Shown piece by piece: positions 22,218 through 34,178 of a stretch of 64,000 nucleotides of DNA. Each line of letters begins with the position of its first letter. Within the stretch, counting starts at the first letter, position 1. The position numbers were made by a program, and so were the translations under genes. The notes under the pieces are model-generated. The model did not search any database. It was given only the letters and a program-made list of their open reading frames with translations, and was not told where the DNA came from. Source of the stretch: Ophioderma brevispina (taxonomy: Eukaryota; Echinodermata; Ophiuroidea; Amphilepidida; Ophiodermatidae); the NCBI GenBank assembly GCA_023653785.1, contig JAMKCH010012582.1, forward strand, positions 1 through 64,000. The letters are read 5' to 3'.

Positions 22218-24670
22218 GAGAGGTGTGGGGGAGCTATCACTCTTGCTTCCCTTAAAAGACGATGTCTACAAGAATACAAAACACTAAACACTCATTCTGT
22301 TCCCGAGTAAACTGATTCAAGGCGTACCCTTATTCCAAAATAGCGGCAACAGACTACCATGGATAAACATTGTCTGGAGCATGCTCACACTCCATTCACT
22401 GCTTAACCACTTAGAGGTTAAAAACCTTGCAGCTAATGTTTGGGGTGATTGTTTTGGATCGGAGGTATTGTTTTGGTTCGAGGAATTTTTTCCCGAGGGG
22501 GGCGTCAACTCAAAACTTGTATTTTCTGAGGATTTACTGCCAAAATTCCCCTAACATTCATTCAATGCATCATTCTTTTTTTGCAACATATATCTCACCT
22601 ACTACAAAAATGGAAGATCTTCTCGAGTACAGGTATTTCCCCATACGTCATACGGTTGACAACAACATTTGACCAATCACAGCGCAGCTTTGAATACAAT
22701 CCGCAAGTTTTATGCAAATCAACAGCAGGATTTGTTATTCTTGTTACGGGGCACCGCTCAGATAAGTTTACCCGGGATTTTTAAGAAGAAAATTGACACA
22801 TAATAAATGTTGTTCTACTGTGTCCATCGTGATTTGCTGGATGTTTAATATCATAATACACATCGTTAGTTCTGGAAAACGATATGTTTGCTGTCCAGAT
22901 AATCCAAGTATCTGGCTATTTTTCCACGTGTAAGATGACGCTGTGCATTTTGTGAGCGACGTGACAGTCACAGACTACACTGTCACTGTCAGCCATGTCA
23001 GGACAATGGTCATGATGGTACCAATTAATGCATGAATGAATGCCTCGATCGATAGCTGTCAGAATCATGGAATATATTACAAAATTCATTCTGGCCACAC
23101 GAGTACATCAGAAGCAAATTCGTCTTCTGCATACAAGCGGATTGTGCGTACTTCGTAGTTTAAAGGTGAGATTGGCTGCGGGTCAATGACGTGTAACGTC
23201 GATCATGATCATGATCTTGATGTCGTCTGTTCAGACTGTTGATATTGGGAACTTTTTTTAGGCCTAATCATAAATATCCGTGTATTGCCGTGTTCAAGCA
23301 AAAAGAAATACACCACCATTATTTATATAATTAGACCTACTTTTGAACCTAAATTTATATGGAAACCTAGCCTAAGGTCAACTTTCATGACTTAAACCAA
23401 CCACTCTGTCAACAATGATATGTCCATGACATGTACCTCCCAGTAATCAACCCTGGCCTGGTTCACTCGTGCACTCGCGTGATTTTTCCTTTCGAGCTTT
23501 TCGGATCCTACTTTATTTCTGTTCAAGAGGGCCTCTTATAATTTTAACTTAGGGCCAATTAAATAACATCATCGAGATTGTGAATACACTAGTAATACAT
23601 TTGTAACGTCAGAGAGGGCACATGCCATGGGTTATGATTTGGGTAATCCCCAGCCCAGTTCACGCAATCATGCATAATACATTGCATAATACTGTCAGTG
23701 TTGGACTATTAGTCATGACTATTTGGAGTGCGCGGCCCGAGGGTGTGTTGATTCTCATATTGATTTCCGTTTTAAAATAGTATTATTAAATTAAAACTGC
23801 TGAGTTGAGGTGTACACTTCACCTTTTGTAACGTTATGGGGCCCAGCCCACGGCATGCATTCGCGCCACTGCATGACTGTTTACTTTTCAAATTCTCAGG
23901 TTTCTAAAATCATCTTCGTGCATTGCTGCAAAGCCGTTGTGGCAGTACAGCGAGGCGAGGGCGGGCGGTGCTACGCTGAACCGTGGGCATGGTGGACATG
24001 CATGCATGCCGTTTCACAGCACTAAAAGCACCCCTCCCAGCCCCCCTTCTGGCTCTACTTCAAAAGTGTCAATATATACAATACGTAATGACTGTCTGCG
24101 TTAGTTAATTGTATAATCAAGAAATTATAAATGCGACGTAGAGAACGAAAGAGCGCCATGACAATTGTAATTTGTGTGATTGAGATGACTCGCGTAACGG
24201 TAAACTGGGCAAGGCGAGTTTGAGGCCCGGGTTCGAAATGTAATTTTGCAATGAATTTTCATCCATTCAGTGGTGTTGTAATTTGTATACTGTTCTGTGC
24301 TACCCATGGTTACCTTGGTATGATAATATTAGGAGTGTTGTTACTAGCATGCCCTTGTTGTTTTGCATATGGCTCTCGCCATTTTCAGTTTACACCGCTG
24401 GCTCTATCAAGAAAAATATATCCATGTTCAGGGCCCATTTTTATTCAAATTTAAATCTGTAGTCTTGAAACGTCGCAAAAGCGAGTCATTGATGAGCGTA
24501 TGACATCACACGCGGAGGTCATTGTGAGATATCAATGACCCGCGTTGTAGGTGCGTATATTTATGTTACAAAAGATTTGATTGGTACGCGCATCAACATA
24601 AGTTATGAATGTCATTTAAACAACAGCAGCAGCATTTTGGAAGGGTTCTACTGCGAGGTTCTAACTACTG
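22218..24670. other. No recognised gene
   Basis: No domains were seen. A tRNA-like B box (GGTTCGAAATG) occurs near 24233 without a convincing acceptor stem. A 'gatcatgatcatgatc' short repeat lies near 23202. Parts may be intron of the minus-strand mib1 gene. Confidence 0.4.
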
Positions 24671-24718
24671 CCTACCTTGACCTTTCTCTAAGTGCAGCAT
24701 GATGAAATTCACTGCAAT
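24671..24718 (-). repeat. Partial duplicate of the mib1 exon 3' end and its splice donor
   Basis: These 48 bases repeat 24722-24769 with a 51-bp offset ('ctctaagtgcagcatgatga' is shared exactly). On the minus strand the copy contains the codons for HHAALR followed by a diverged tail and a GTAGGC that still looks like a splice donor. It is not a complete ankyrin unit. Confidence 0.7.
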
Positions 24719-24727
24719 CACACCTAC

Positions 24728-24879
24728 CTTGGATTTCCTCTAAGTGCAGCATGATGAAGTGCATTGAATCCATTGTTGTTGGTGACACATATATCAGCAT
24801 TGTTGTCCAGCAGGAGAGAGAGAATATCATCCCGTTTCTTGCTGATGGCATCGTGGAGGGCGGTATCTCCTTCCGAATC
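24728..24879 (-). CDS. mib1: Internal exon of mind bomb 1, ankyrin repeat region
   Basis: Mind bomb 1 is a RING E3 ubiquitin ligase that ubiquitinates Notch ligands (Delta/Jagged) in the signal-sending cell and triggers their endocytosis; its central ankyrin repeats lie between the ligand-binding region and the RING fingers. This 152-bp exon encodes 50 codons plus two bases. It starts [20 protein letters not shown], has a 10-residue variable segment, and ends [18 protein letters not shown], which is nearly the wording of vertebrate MIB1. A good acceptor (TTACAG) precedes it and a good donor (AAG|GTAGGT) follows, and the frame is open throughout. The split codon AG at the 3' end suits the serine that follows in the family. 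Two ankyrin units are partly covered. No other mib1 exon could be found in the window, so the flanking introns are long or the exon is isolated. An isolated retained fragment is possible but the intact splice sites argue against it. Confidence 0.88.
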
Positions 24880-25443
24880 CTGTAATGGACAAGTAAAATA
24901 GAAATATACACAGAAAAAGAAAATGAAACGTTTTCATATACATATATTATGCATATATCATTTGTGCCACAAATCAATTGCTATATTCATTAAACTTGGT
25001 CAGAGGAACCACTGACTCAAGGCCCATACGGAGTATACAGATTTAGGTCAATGATCACATGGGCCGATTTAAGGGACATTCTTTGAAAATTTATAAATTC
25101 TTCCTTGTGCCACAAATCAATTGCTATAAACACCAGACTTGGTCAGAAGAACCATTGACCAAAGGCCCGTATTAATGACCTGCTGAGTCACTGCACCATT
25201 GGTGTTCTGGTTTCAATGTTGGCTACTACTTTCATGTTTCCTGTTTTGGCAGTAATTCTTAACAGCAGCACTTGAACATATTCGTGTTTGTTTTTATTGA
25301 AAAAAAATAACTACAGCAGAATCTACATCTGAAACACAGAAGACTGGGCCAAAATGAATAAAAGTAGGGTAAAATAGCACCCATGTTTTGTTAATGCACA
25401 AACAAATGCACTATGTGTGGGGACATGCATATGGTAAGGCCAT

Positions 25444-25671
25444 GGATGTGTTGTGTGAGTATGGATGTGTTGTGTGGGTACGGATGTGTTTTGTGGGTAC
25501 GGATGTGTTTTGTGGGTACGGATGTGTTTTGTGGGTATGGATGTGTTGTGTGGGTATGGATGTGTTGTGTGGGTATGGATGTGTTGTGTGGGTATGGATG
25601 TGTTGTGTGGGTATGGATGTGTTGTGTGGGTATGGATGTGTTGTGTGGGTATGGATGTGTTGTGTGGGTGG
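25444..25671. repeat. 19-bp minisatellite, 12 units
   Basis: The unit is 'ggatgtgttgtgtgggtat'. Units start every 19 bases from 25444 to 25653. Units 3-5 carry a shared variant ('ttttgtgggtac' instead of 'ttgtgtgggtat'), and the first has 'gag' for 'ggg'. Because 19 is not a multiple of three, all three frames stay open and give false reading frames of up to 160 codons on both strands. Confidence 0.95.
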
Positions 25672-26150
25672 TGAGATGGATAGGTGTGTAATAAGTGTGT
25701 GTATAAAGGGTAAGAATCAGTGGGTAAGCATGGGTTGATTGATGTTTATTCATATTCATAGGAGTAGGTAGTTGCCATGCATACTTTTTTCGTAACACCA
25801 TACTTAGCGCTCGTTTCACTGGTATACATATAAGTACAGTCCATGTGGTCTTGAGGTATAACTTTAACCCCAATAGCTAGTGATACAGAGTTCCAAGCCA
25901 TGTAGTTTTGTCTTTAATAATATTAATAATAAGAGTTTCAAAATTCAGGAAAAACAGGGTTTTGGCAAATATGTAAAAATTAGTGGTTTTTTTTACTTAA
26001 ATGAGGTAATCGTGTAATGTTTCACCCCTCCTATGATTTTCACCCCTCTTATGATTTTACCCTGGTGCCGCCCCTGGAAATTAATATACAACATGGCATT
26101 CAGTATAATAAGAAAAACTAACAAATCCAAAGTTAACAAAATTTTAATCA

Positions 26151-26300
26151 TCAGGAAATAAGTATGTTTTCAGGATCCGTATAAAGACACTGGTGGAAGG
26201 GTGCCTCTCTAATGTTAATGGGAAGCTTGTTCCAGAGTCTAGGACCAATGAAATTGAATGATCTGTTACCAAATCTACCCTTGGTACAAGGTATAACAAG
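26151..26300 (-). pseudogene. 3' end of an L2/CR1-like LINE
   Basis: On the minus strand the sequence reads FGNRSFNFIGPRLWNKLP, then NIREAPFHQCLYTDPENILI and a stop at 26151-26153. The GPRLWN(K/S)LP motif is the conserved close of LINE ORF2 in the L2/CR1 group. The copy is 5'-truncated. It is related to, but clearly diverged from, the copy at 62134-62410. Confidence 0.75.
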
Positions 26301-26439
26301 CCGTGTAACATCACAAGACGACCTTAACTTATTTGGCCAGAACTGTTTTTAATGCACGCCTGTTAATTTTAGTCTATATATTATATATTTTCTTAAAGGG
26401 GGATGACCTGATTTAAGTCTATAAATTTTTCATCTTGAT

Positions 26440-26700
26440 AGAATGGCCTTCACCCCAAACCCCCATCTGTAAAGCTTTGCACCGATATTTCAACCAGTTT
26501 TTAAGTGAGAGCTATTTTGTAAAATTAATATTGGTCGACATCCAAACCAAACATCCTTTAGCCCTAAGATTTCACAGGGTAAATGAGAAAAATAGTAGCT
26601 TTCTTCCTATACCAAAATTTTGACCACTTCCAGTAAAATCTGGGGTCCCTGGGGATGAGGCTATTAGCGATCAGACCATGTACCTTTAAAATAATAGGCA
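26440..26700 (+). repeat. Dispersed repeat, copy also at 43380-43570
   Basis: 'cccaaac(a)tttnncccctaagatttca', 'ccacttccagtaaaatc' and 'gaggctattagcgatcag' followed by 'nccntgnaccttta' occur in the same order in both copies. Identity unknown. Confidence 0.7.
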
Positions 26701-26744
26701 ATAAAATATGTGCTTTAATAGCATTTTCACTATAGAGACGTGCA

Positions 26745-26812
26745 TGCACATACGGGTACACACATAAGCACGCACATAGACAAGCACGCAAGGGCACACA
26801 CACACAGAGCAT
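26745..26812. repeat. CA-rich microsatellite
   Basis: This is an imperfect run of 'cacgcaca', 'cacataag' and 'cacacacacaca' units. Confidence 0.7.
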
Positions 26813-27739
26813 TTTCATAGTCCTGGTTCTGAACTTTTTTAGCCAGGAGAACTGTTATCTCAGGTGATGGTACAAGATGGAGACCCTATCACACACCTAA
26901 CTGTGCAGTTTGCTGAAAAAGGCATCTTAACATTTCTCTGTAATTTCCTATAGAGCTTATTAACTTCAGTGATAATAATATTAAGAGTGCATCATAAATG
27001 TCAGGCGGACGTCCAGCATAAAGCCTTCCAACTGATCCATGCATTGGACAGTTCCTGACCGGTGATTCTTGCGGGCAACATACCAACTGGGGGCTGACCA
27101 ACAGGTATACCTATACTAGGATTTAATCTGAGCAACGTTCTTCTTAAAGGAATTTATTTCGAGTGCTATACGTGCAATAAATATACTGTCTTACATTACA
27201 AATTGGCATTCCATACGGATACAACTGGTGTTTCACCAAAGTTACATGCAACAAAAAATTCTTGGAAACATTTAATCTGTTCATAAACAAATGAAAAAAA
27301 AAACACATATGGCTTCAGAGGGCACCCTACTAACTAAGTGCTCCAATGAAGTACAAATCAAAATGACAAACTTCAGAAGGTTCGCTTGGGATAGCGTAAT
27401 ACCATTTTGACCAAGCCTTACTGTCAAACAAATCCTCTGAAGTCCAGCTTTTCTTTACCATCTATTTTGTTGTATATTCTGATTAGATCAGCCATTTCCA
27501 AAAAATTACAAGCTTTTGTACTAAATTGTATCTCCTCAAAGGCTACACTTCTTTTAATTTGTGAAAATTTTCCTGTTGAAACCCATTAAATTATAATAGG
27601 CAATCATGGGTGTACTAAAAACTAACCTATTGCATATTCCAACCCATTAATTAAAGAAAGTGCTTAAGCCAACTTTCACAAATGCATTCATCAAAATATT
27701 TGTGTATTACTGTTGAGAGAGAGCGAGTTTAATTTATTA

Positions 27740-27940
27740 ACCCTAACACCCACTTTGTTTCTAGCCTATGTCCAGGGAGAGAGAGTAAAGAAATAGCAGA
27801 AGAGGTGAAGTAGAAAAGTTGGAAATTTGGGTTGGTCTTGAACCTGGAGCCCAGTGTCGCTGGCCCGGCTACTTTGGGCAGCAATTTCGTGCCCCTATGT
27901 GTGTGTTTGTTTGATGATACAATCACTACATCCGGGACTT
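27740..27940 (+). repeat. Dispersed repeat, diverged relative at 55145-55350
   Basis: Both copies contain 'aaccctaaca', a purine-rich middle, then 'gtcgctggccnggc' and 'cctntgtgtgtgttngttt'. Function unknown; it could be a SINE or LINE 3' segment. Confidence 0.5.
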
Positions 27941-28311
27941 ACTGCATTTTTCTCACTCAGTGCTGTGGTGTTTTGTAGGATTCGTTGCCACTAGGGTTAG
28001 TTGCTTTGTTTTGTTGTCTGCTTTTAGATGCAAAGAACTTTATCTCTTTAACAAATTGCTAATCCTTTTCATATCATGTACTTCAAAGCTTATTTTCAGT
28101 AGATGCCTGATGAAATAATTTCACCATTGGTCCAACAAAATTTATCACCTTGATCAGATTATCTTTTGAATCTCACATTTAAATTTTAGGTGTATCCCAA
28201 AGCACATCAAATACCAAAAATTATACTTACTAATTTTTTTTTTAACAAAGATGTAACAGTAAACCAAACATTAGGCAAACTCACTCCAAACTTTCTGGTG
28301 AATACTTGGAG

Positions 28312-28498
28312 AATAAAGGTATGATTTTGGGAACCGTTACTCTCTTTACGACGAATTGAAACCAAAGCGATGATATTATTTTAAGTGGGAAAACGAGGCC
28401 GTAGGCTTAGTTCTTCCACGCAAAAATAATGGTGTCACCGGTTTCAATTTTCATTAAGAGAGTACCGGTTCCCAAAATCATACCTTTATTCTCATTTT
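28312..28498. repeat. Foldback (snap-back) unit at the head of a 450-bp repeat
   Basis: 'gaataaaggtatgattttgg' followed by 'gaaccg' on the left is inverted on the right ('cggttcccaaaatcatacct' then 'ttattc'). Inward pairing continues through 'actctctt / aagagagt' and 'gaattgaaacc / ggtttcaatt'. The related copy at 19764 shows only the left arm clearly. Confidence 0.75.
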
Positions 28499-28800
28499 TA
28501 AACAGATTTATAATTTAAGGCCATCTTTAACCCAATTTTGCAATCCTTATGGCTTAAGCTTAAAAAGGCCTACAACAGGAAAGGACTGCCACTACCCAGT
28601 GAGAAAAACCAAACAACCCGTTGAACGCAACAAACATATGCAATGAGACGCATCATTGGCAGGCACGCACGCGCGAATGTAGCAAAATGGGGTATGGTGC
28701 GAGCGCTTCAACTTCCATAACGCAGTGATCGAATTGAACCCAGGCATCAGCCAATCAAATTGCTTACATTTTCACAGCTGTTTAAGAATGGGATTTAACA
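28499..28800 (+). repeat. Remainder of the 450-bp dispersed repeat (copy 2)
   Basis: It aligns with 19935-20240 through 'aacagatttataatt', 'aacaacccgttgaacgcaa', 'caaaatgg' and the closing 'cacagctgtttaagaatggg'. Non-coding. Confidence 0.6.
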
Positions 28801-28810
28801 CTCAACAAAA

Positions 28811-29208
28811 ACCCCGTACACACTATCAAAATCTCTTAATTCAACTAAGCGTTAACGAAGATTAAAAATCTGACAAGTATAGTGTGTACGCTCTTCCCTT
28901 ATTTCAACGAAGATTAATTTTGCTTAATTCAACGAAGCAAATCAGCTTCTTTCAATTAAGGGATGGTTATTTCGATTAAGAGATTTACTAGTGTGTATGC
29001 ACACTTCGTTGAATTAAGAGGCGATGTGTGTTGGTTTACATACAAGGCCATATTTCCAGTAGGCACACTTGTTTCAATCTTTGTTAGTTTTCTGCTAGTG
29101 TGGACGCAATTGTATCTTAATTAAGTATAGTGTGTACGCACGCTTTATTAACTAATCAAGATTAACTAATCTTCGTCGAAATAAGCAATTTTGCAGTGTG
29201 TACGGGGT
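28811..29208. mobile_element. ACCCCGTACACAC miniature element, copy 1
   Basis: The ends 'accccgtacacact' and 'agtgtgtacggggt' are inverse. The interior repeats 'tagtgtgtacgc' and 'ttcgaCGAAnnaag'-like words several times. The flanking pentamer 'caaaa' is present on both sides and may be the target duplication. Two more copies (33773-34178 and 38469-38867) lie in the duplicated segment. Confidence 0.85.
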
Positions 29209-29528
29209 CAAAATTATCCAAGAAAGGTCTTTAAACATGGCTTGGTATTCAAATACTTCAGCCAAGGTTACAAAATGGTGAAGCTCTGTGGGGAAGGAAC
29301 GTCAGCTCACATTGCTTCAAAATGTCACAAGGATCAAAACTTGGTACCAGGTCATAGCCACTCTATATTGGTAACTATTAAAGTCATTCCAATATTTTTT
29401 ATATGCAGATAGAGTTAGGGAGTGTTTGGTCCTTGCACGTGTGTTTGAAAGTGCGTTTGCTCGTGCAAGTAAAAGCGAGAAAAGTTGGATGGCCGATTTC
29501 ATTATGCAAAGATTTAATCTTTCATTCT

Positions 29529-29711
29529 GCGTGTTTCTACTGAGCAGTGATTTGCGGTAAATACCGCAAATAGCGCTCATGCCGGGTGACGACTCCAGTA
29601 GAAACATGACGGGTCACGAAATGTTTACCGCATTTGCCGCTCTCCGTGATCCACCTAAACAGATGGATGACGTCTCAAAATACCAGACCACGACTCCAGT
29701 AGAAAAATGCC
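29529..29711. mobile_element. Modular foldback element, copy 2 (short)
   Basis: 'gcgtgtttctactg' (29529-29542) pairs with 'cagtagaaaaatgc' (29697-29710). An internal 'ccagtagaaac' lies near 29592. Words like 'gcggtaaataccgc' and 'tttaccgcattt' alternate with them, as in the copies at 4907 and 58994. Confidence 0.6.
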
Positions 29712-31640
29712 GCGCACGAATTTGCCGTAAACACAGGAAATTGAGAGCTGATGGGTCACGGTTGTCCCGCGGAAGAAGTGAAATGGTTATCTGCATGCTC
29801 AATGAATAGCATGTTTCAACAGTTAGCATTTTAATATTATTTTGCTTTCTTCACATGCTTTTAGGCCTTTGGTTAATTTTGTATAGGTATTCTAAAAAGG
29901 TTTGGTTGAGAATATAACTTTGATATGAGTTTAACTAGCATGGTTATGCTAGTAATTATATAGCTACATGCGACCTTTCGGGATAACCATATAACACTCA
30001 CATGACGAATGTTCTGAATCGAATATACCTCGAAAATTCGATCCAAAATTAACACAAGTTTTTGAAATCTATTTAAACCATGGCTGTCAATAGCCTAAAT
30101 GTTTAGAAGTCATCGGATGATACAGCACTCATCGGACAGTGGAAAGAAGAAATTGGACGGAACCTGGGGCGGAAAAAAGGAAAACGTTAAAGTCCATAAC
30201 AGACGCGATGGTTCTCTTCGTTCTGGTATTGGTGTCATCTTGGTTTTGTCCTATATGTACGCATTTAGGCCAATCAACCCACAATCCATTGTCAAAATTG
30301 CCACGTGACCGAAGCTCCCTGACGTCACCTGGAAAAATACCGTCTTTGATCATGGAGCCTTTAAGTACACCTTAATCTCTTTTCACTTTTGATAGTTTGT
30401 TTTTCATCAGATCAGTTTGCACTGTAATTGTATGTGGGTTTGGTATGTGACAAGCTCTTTCGGAATTGAGACCAGGCGCACAAATGGAAAAAAGAACAAT
30501 AACATACATACGAACCAGAGCACATGATGCAGTAGCCAAATTGATGCCATTCAAAGACAACAACATCCTTTAAAGTACTTTTATATATTATTTACAATAG
30601 AAAGTGGCCATTAATACAATTTTTTTTAATGCTTTTAAAGCCAGGGTTTTTGGTGTCGATATATTATATACCAGAATATTAATCAACTGAGATGAACTTA
30701 AGCCCAAGCAATGTTTTGTTTTTATATGAATGATATACAAAGCGCCTTTAATCCATTGCATTTATTAATGGTTACTTCATTGTCATACTTAATTTAACTA
30801 ATAAATATGAAGTGTGGAACCCCACCTACTATGCCACCTAATTCTCTGAACTTTTTTTTTAAATTCATTTTCACTTGATATGTCACTTCAAGTGTGTAGG
30901 TTTATTCATAGCCAATCATGGGCGCAGGCCCTTGTAAATTTTAATGACTGAACAATGTAATTTTTATCTTACATGTACCCAGAACCAAAATATGATCCTG
31001 ACCATACAAGGACACATTCTATGCATAGAAAGTTTGCCCTGGTCTGCAAGTCAAACATATTTTTAGTTCAGTATACTTGGTTATTAAAGTGAAGTTAGAA
31101 TGACGTGCAGTTGAAAAATCCTTCTTTATTATGAAAGAACTTTCCCATAAAGAAAAAAATGGAAGAGTTCCATAATGTACCCCCCCCTTTAAAAATTGTA
31201 CAGGAAAAACACATTCTTTTTATTATGGCCTACACAAACAATACCCCAAACCCTAAGGCCAAAATAAAGAAAAAAAATTGGCATGTATAACTTTGAAGAG
31301 GGTACTCTGAACTCTTGCCAAAAAACAAACAAATGAAACTGGCTAATAAGATAATAAAGCCTGATAATGGAATATCACGTATGCCTATACTGTTATATTT
31401 ATGTGACAATGAATTAAAAATAACCATCTTTAAGAAAACTTTTAAAAGCTTTGTTTACTTTTTTATATCAATAACAGGTTTCTTCACAATAAAAAAAAAA
31501 ACAAAACTTTCAATTTATTTAAAAAAATTTTTCTTGTGGTGATGCTACAATCCTACTTCTCAGTTGTTTGACTTGTTTGAAACAGATTATTTCATGTCAG
31601 GTAGCTTTGAGGTAAGCATTTGCAGTTACAATTAAGCCTA
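29712..31640. other. No supported gene
   Basis: The stretch is mostly AT-rich. A frame at 30139-30375 has a hydrophobic segment preceded by basic residues and is discussed as a finding, but it cannot be called a gene. Confidence 0.4.
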
Positions 31641-33772
31641 CTTATTTTTCAAAAATGGATGCTACAGAACGGGAAAACAATAAACCCCACCAATAGACTT
31701 TTTTGTCATGTTAATACAGCGCGCGATAGAATACATTTTTCCTCTCAAATGTGATTGATTCCATAAAGCACTTTAGATGCTGATTGTGTACTATTAATTT
31801 AATTTTAAGTACTTTCTCTGTTAAAAATCCTGTTTCACTTGTTATCTTTAATTTCTGTTAACACTTCAAAGAGTACCGTATCATCAGGACTAAGTTGGGT
31901 TTTTAACCTAACTAAAAACAATTCACACAATTTCAAAAACTTTTTCGCAAGATCAAGTGTAAAATTGAAATCGAGTAGCATATGTTTTTCTTATTTTAAA
32001 TGACACTAAAAACTGATAGTGGTGAAAGGACAAATTACTATCTATTAAGATTTAGTCCAGTTGTCTTTTCACCTATATCTTAATTTGCCACATTAAATAA
32101 GAAACATAATTTACAAGAAGAGTCCTTACAATCTGCCCCTAAGCTTTAGCTTCTGACATAACCAACTAGATTGTACGCTTGTTTATTATTTGCATACCTG
32201 AACACTTTACATTAGAGGGAAGTATTAGTATTTAAGAGGACACAACCAACACTATTGTTTCCATATAGTGGTCCATTAGATACGTTATTAATATTGGGGT
32301 GATTTATATCTATGCTTCGCTTGAATCTTGATGATGGTGAGATGACTATTGTTTTCGAAATTTGCACTCTTCTCCATTGCTTTAACTTAACTAAAATATT
32401 TTCATTAGGCCGCAGAGTCATTGCTATTTCAGCAAGTGTTTTTCCACACTAACTTAAAGTTACTTCTTTTTAATTCTTAATTTTTAAAACATGATTGAAA
32501 GTCCTAATCCTGACAGCCTGTTTTTGAATCTTATAATTCAATCATGCATTAATTCACACCTTAAATAACGGAAAATCCAGCTTCATATGTAATACAAATT
32601 GGCGTCTTTAATCACAATAGCAAATTCAATATCAATGTTTACTTATTATCATGCATATTTGAAATATTCTGAGTACTTTGCAAAAATGCACATGAATCTT
32701 GAGCTTTATTTTTTTTGTTTGCCTTTGTAAAATAATTCATTTTTTCCATGCGACAAGGCTTTCAAGTTATATCGGCCAGTCAATAGCCAATCATGTAGGC
32801 CTATACAAAAACCGTATGACCTACCGGTGTATTAATTATAATTTGAATTTTTTACACATAACCACCATATGCCAAATTTTAATGAAAAAAACATTTAAAT
32901 GCAATATTTGAAATTGATAGAATTCCCTAGTTAATTTGGTTTTTTTTCCAATGTCAATTTCAAGGAACAACATTTTTTTCTGGTATATATTTTAGTGTCA
33001 ATATTTACTCTGCAATGGTGACCTAATGGATGTATACTCCAAATGTCGGCATGATTTGCAAATGTGGCTGTGAATCCTTAACACGGCAGTTTAATTGAGA
33101 GGTAACTCCTAACACTTTCGATCTTTGGTTTCTTCCCCTATCTCACTGTAAACCTTTGCATGTAACTTGACTTTCAATTAACTGTTTTGTGTCAAATGCT
33201 AATCCACGATATGTCCTGTGGCAAATCACTCATGATGTTGCTTTATACAAATGAAATGGTGGTAAAAATTATTTCTTAAGTCTCATATCAATTCCGCATA
33301 CATTGTTTGTACAGAAACAGCTCAAGTCCACACAGGCCCGATGCTAAATTCAGTTATCTGCTTTTCATCAATTGTCAAAAGGAAGTATTGTCCTAGTATG
33401 TCTGGTATTAAGTGGTGGGGTCAGTCCCACAACTTTGTAAAAAAATCATTTAAATAGTTCATCAATGTACTTGACTAATACAACCGTTTTCAAGCACTGG
33501 GGCACTTCAAAATAGGCTAATTTCATCCCACTATAATACTATACATGTTTCTAAGACTTTTATTCCTAAGGATCTTGGATAAATACAACATTTCACTTCA
33601 TATTGTGACAAGCCACAAGGTTTTACATACTCTACAATATTGGTTGTAGCTGCCCCAAGAGATACAACACATTGGCATATTTAACCTTTGCTCCAGATAG
33701 CAGTATAAGCCACTGGGTGATTGTTGGATTCAGTTTGAATTAGTATAAGCTGGATCAACAAGTACAACTAGG

Positions 33773-34178
33773 ACCCCGTACAACACACTGCAAAATGTCT
33801 TATTTCGACGAAGCTTTCACGAAATTAAAAAATCTGGAAATATCGTGTGTACGGCACTGTCCCTTATTTCGACTAAGATTAAAAATCGGTTAATTCAAAC
33901 AAGCAAAAAACTCTTCTTTCGACGAAGAAGGTAGTTGTTTCGATTAAGAGTTTCCGTAGTGTGTACGCCCGCTTCGTTGAATTAAGCGAAGTGATGCGTG
34001 ACGGTTGACATCCCGGGCCGTATTTCCGTTGTCGTGCTGTTTCAATTCTTCGTTAGTTCCTCCTACTGGTGGTAACCAATCCGTAGCTTAATTAAGTGTA
34101 GTGTGGACACACGCTTATTAACTATCCAGAATAACTAATCTGCGTCGAAAAAAGAGATTTTGCAGTGTGTAACGGGGT
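33773..34178. mobile_element. ACCCCGTACACAC miniature element, copy 2
   Basis: It has the same family ends as 28811-29208, but with an extra A in each terminal repeat ('cgtacaacacac' and 'gtgtaacggggt') and several other one-base changes. It lies inside duplication copy A. Confidence 0.85.

Noticed and set aside
24184..24245. Possible tRNA gene or SINE head with a B-box-like GGTTCGAAAT
   Set aside because: No matching acceptor stem, and the A box is poor.
25391..25873. 160-codon minus-strand frame of HTHTT-type repeats
   Set aside because: Translation of the 19-bp minisatellite, which leaves all frames open.
28811..29208. Regularly spaced short words considered as a CRISPR array
   Set aside because: The words are inverted as well as direct, differ in spacing, and lie inside a TIR element of a eukaryotic genome.
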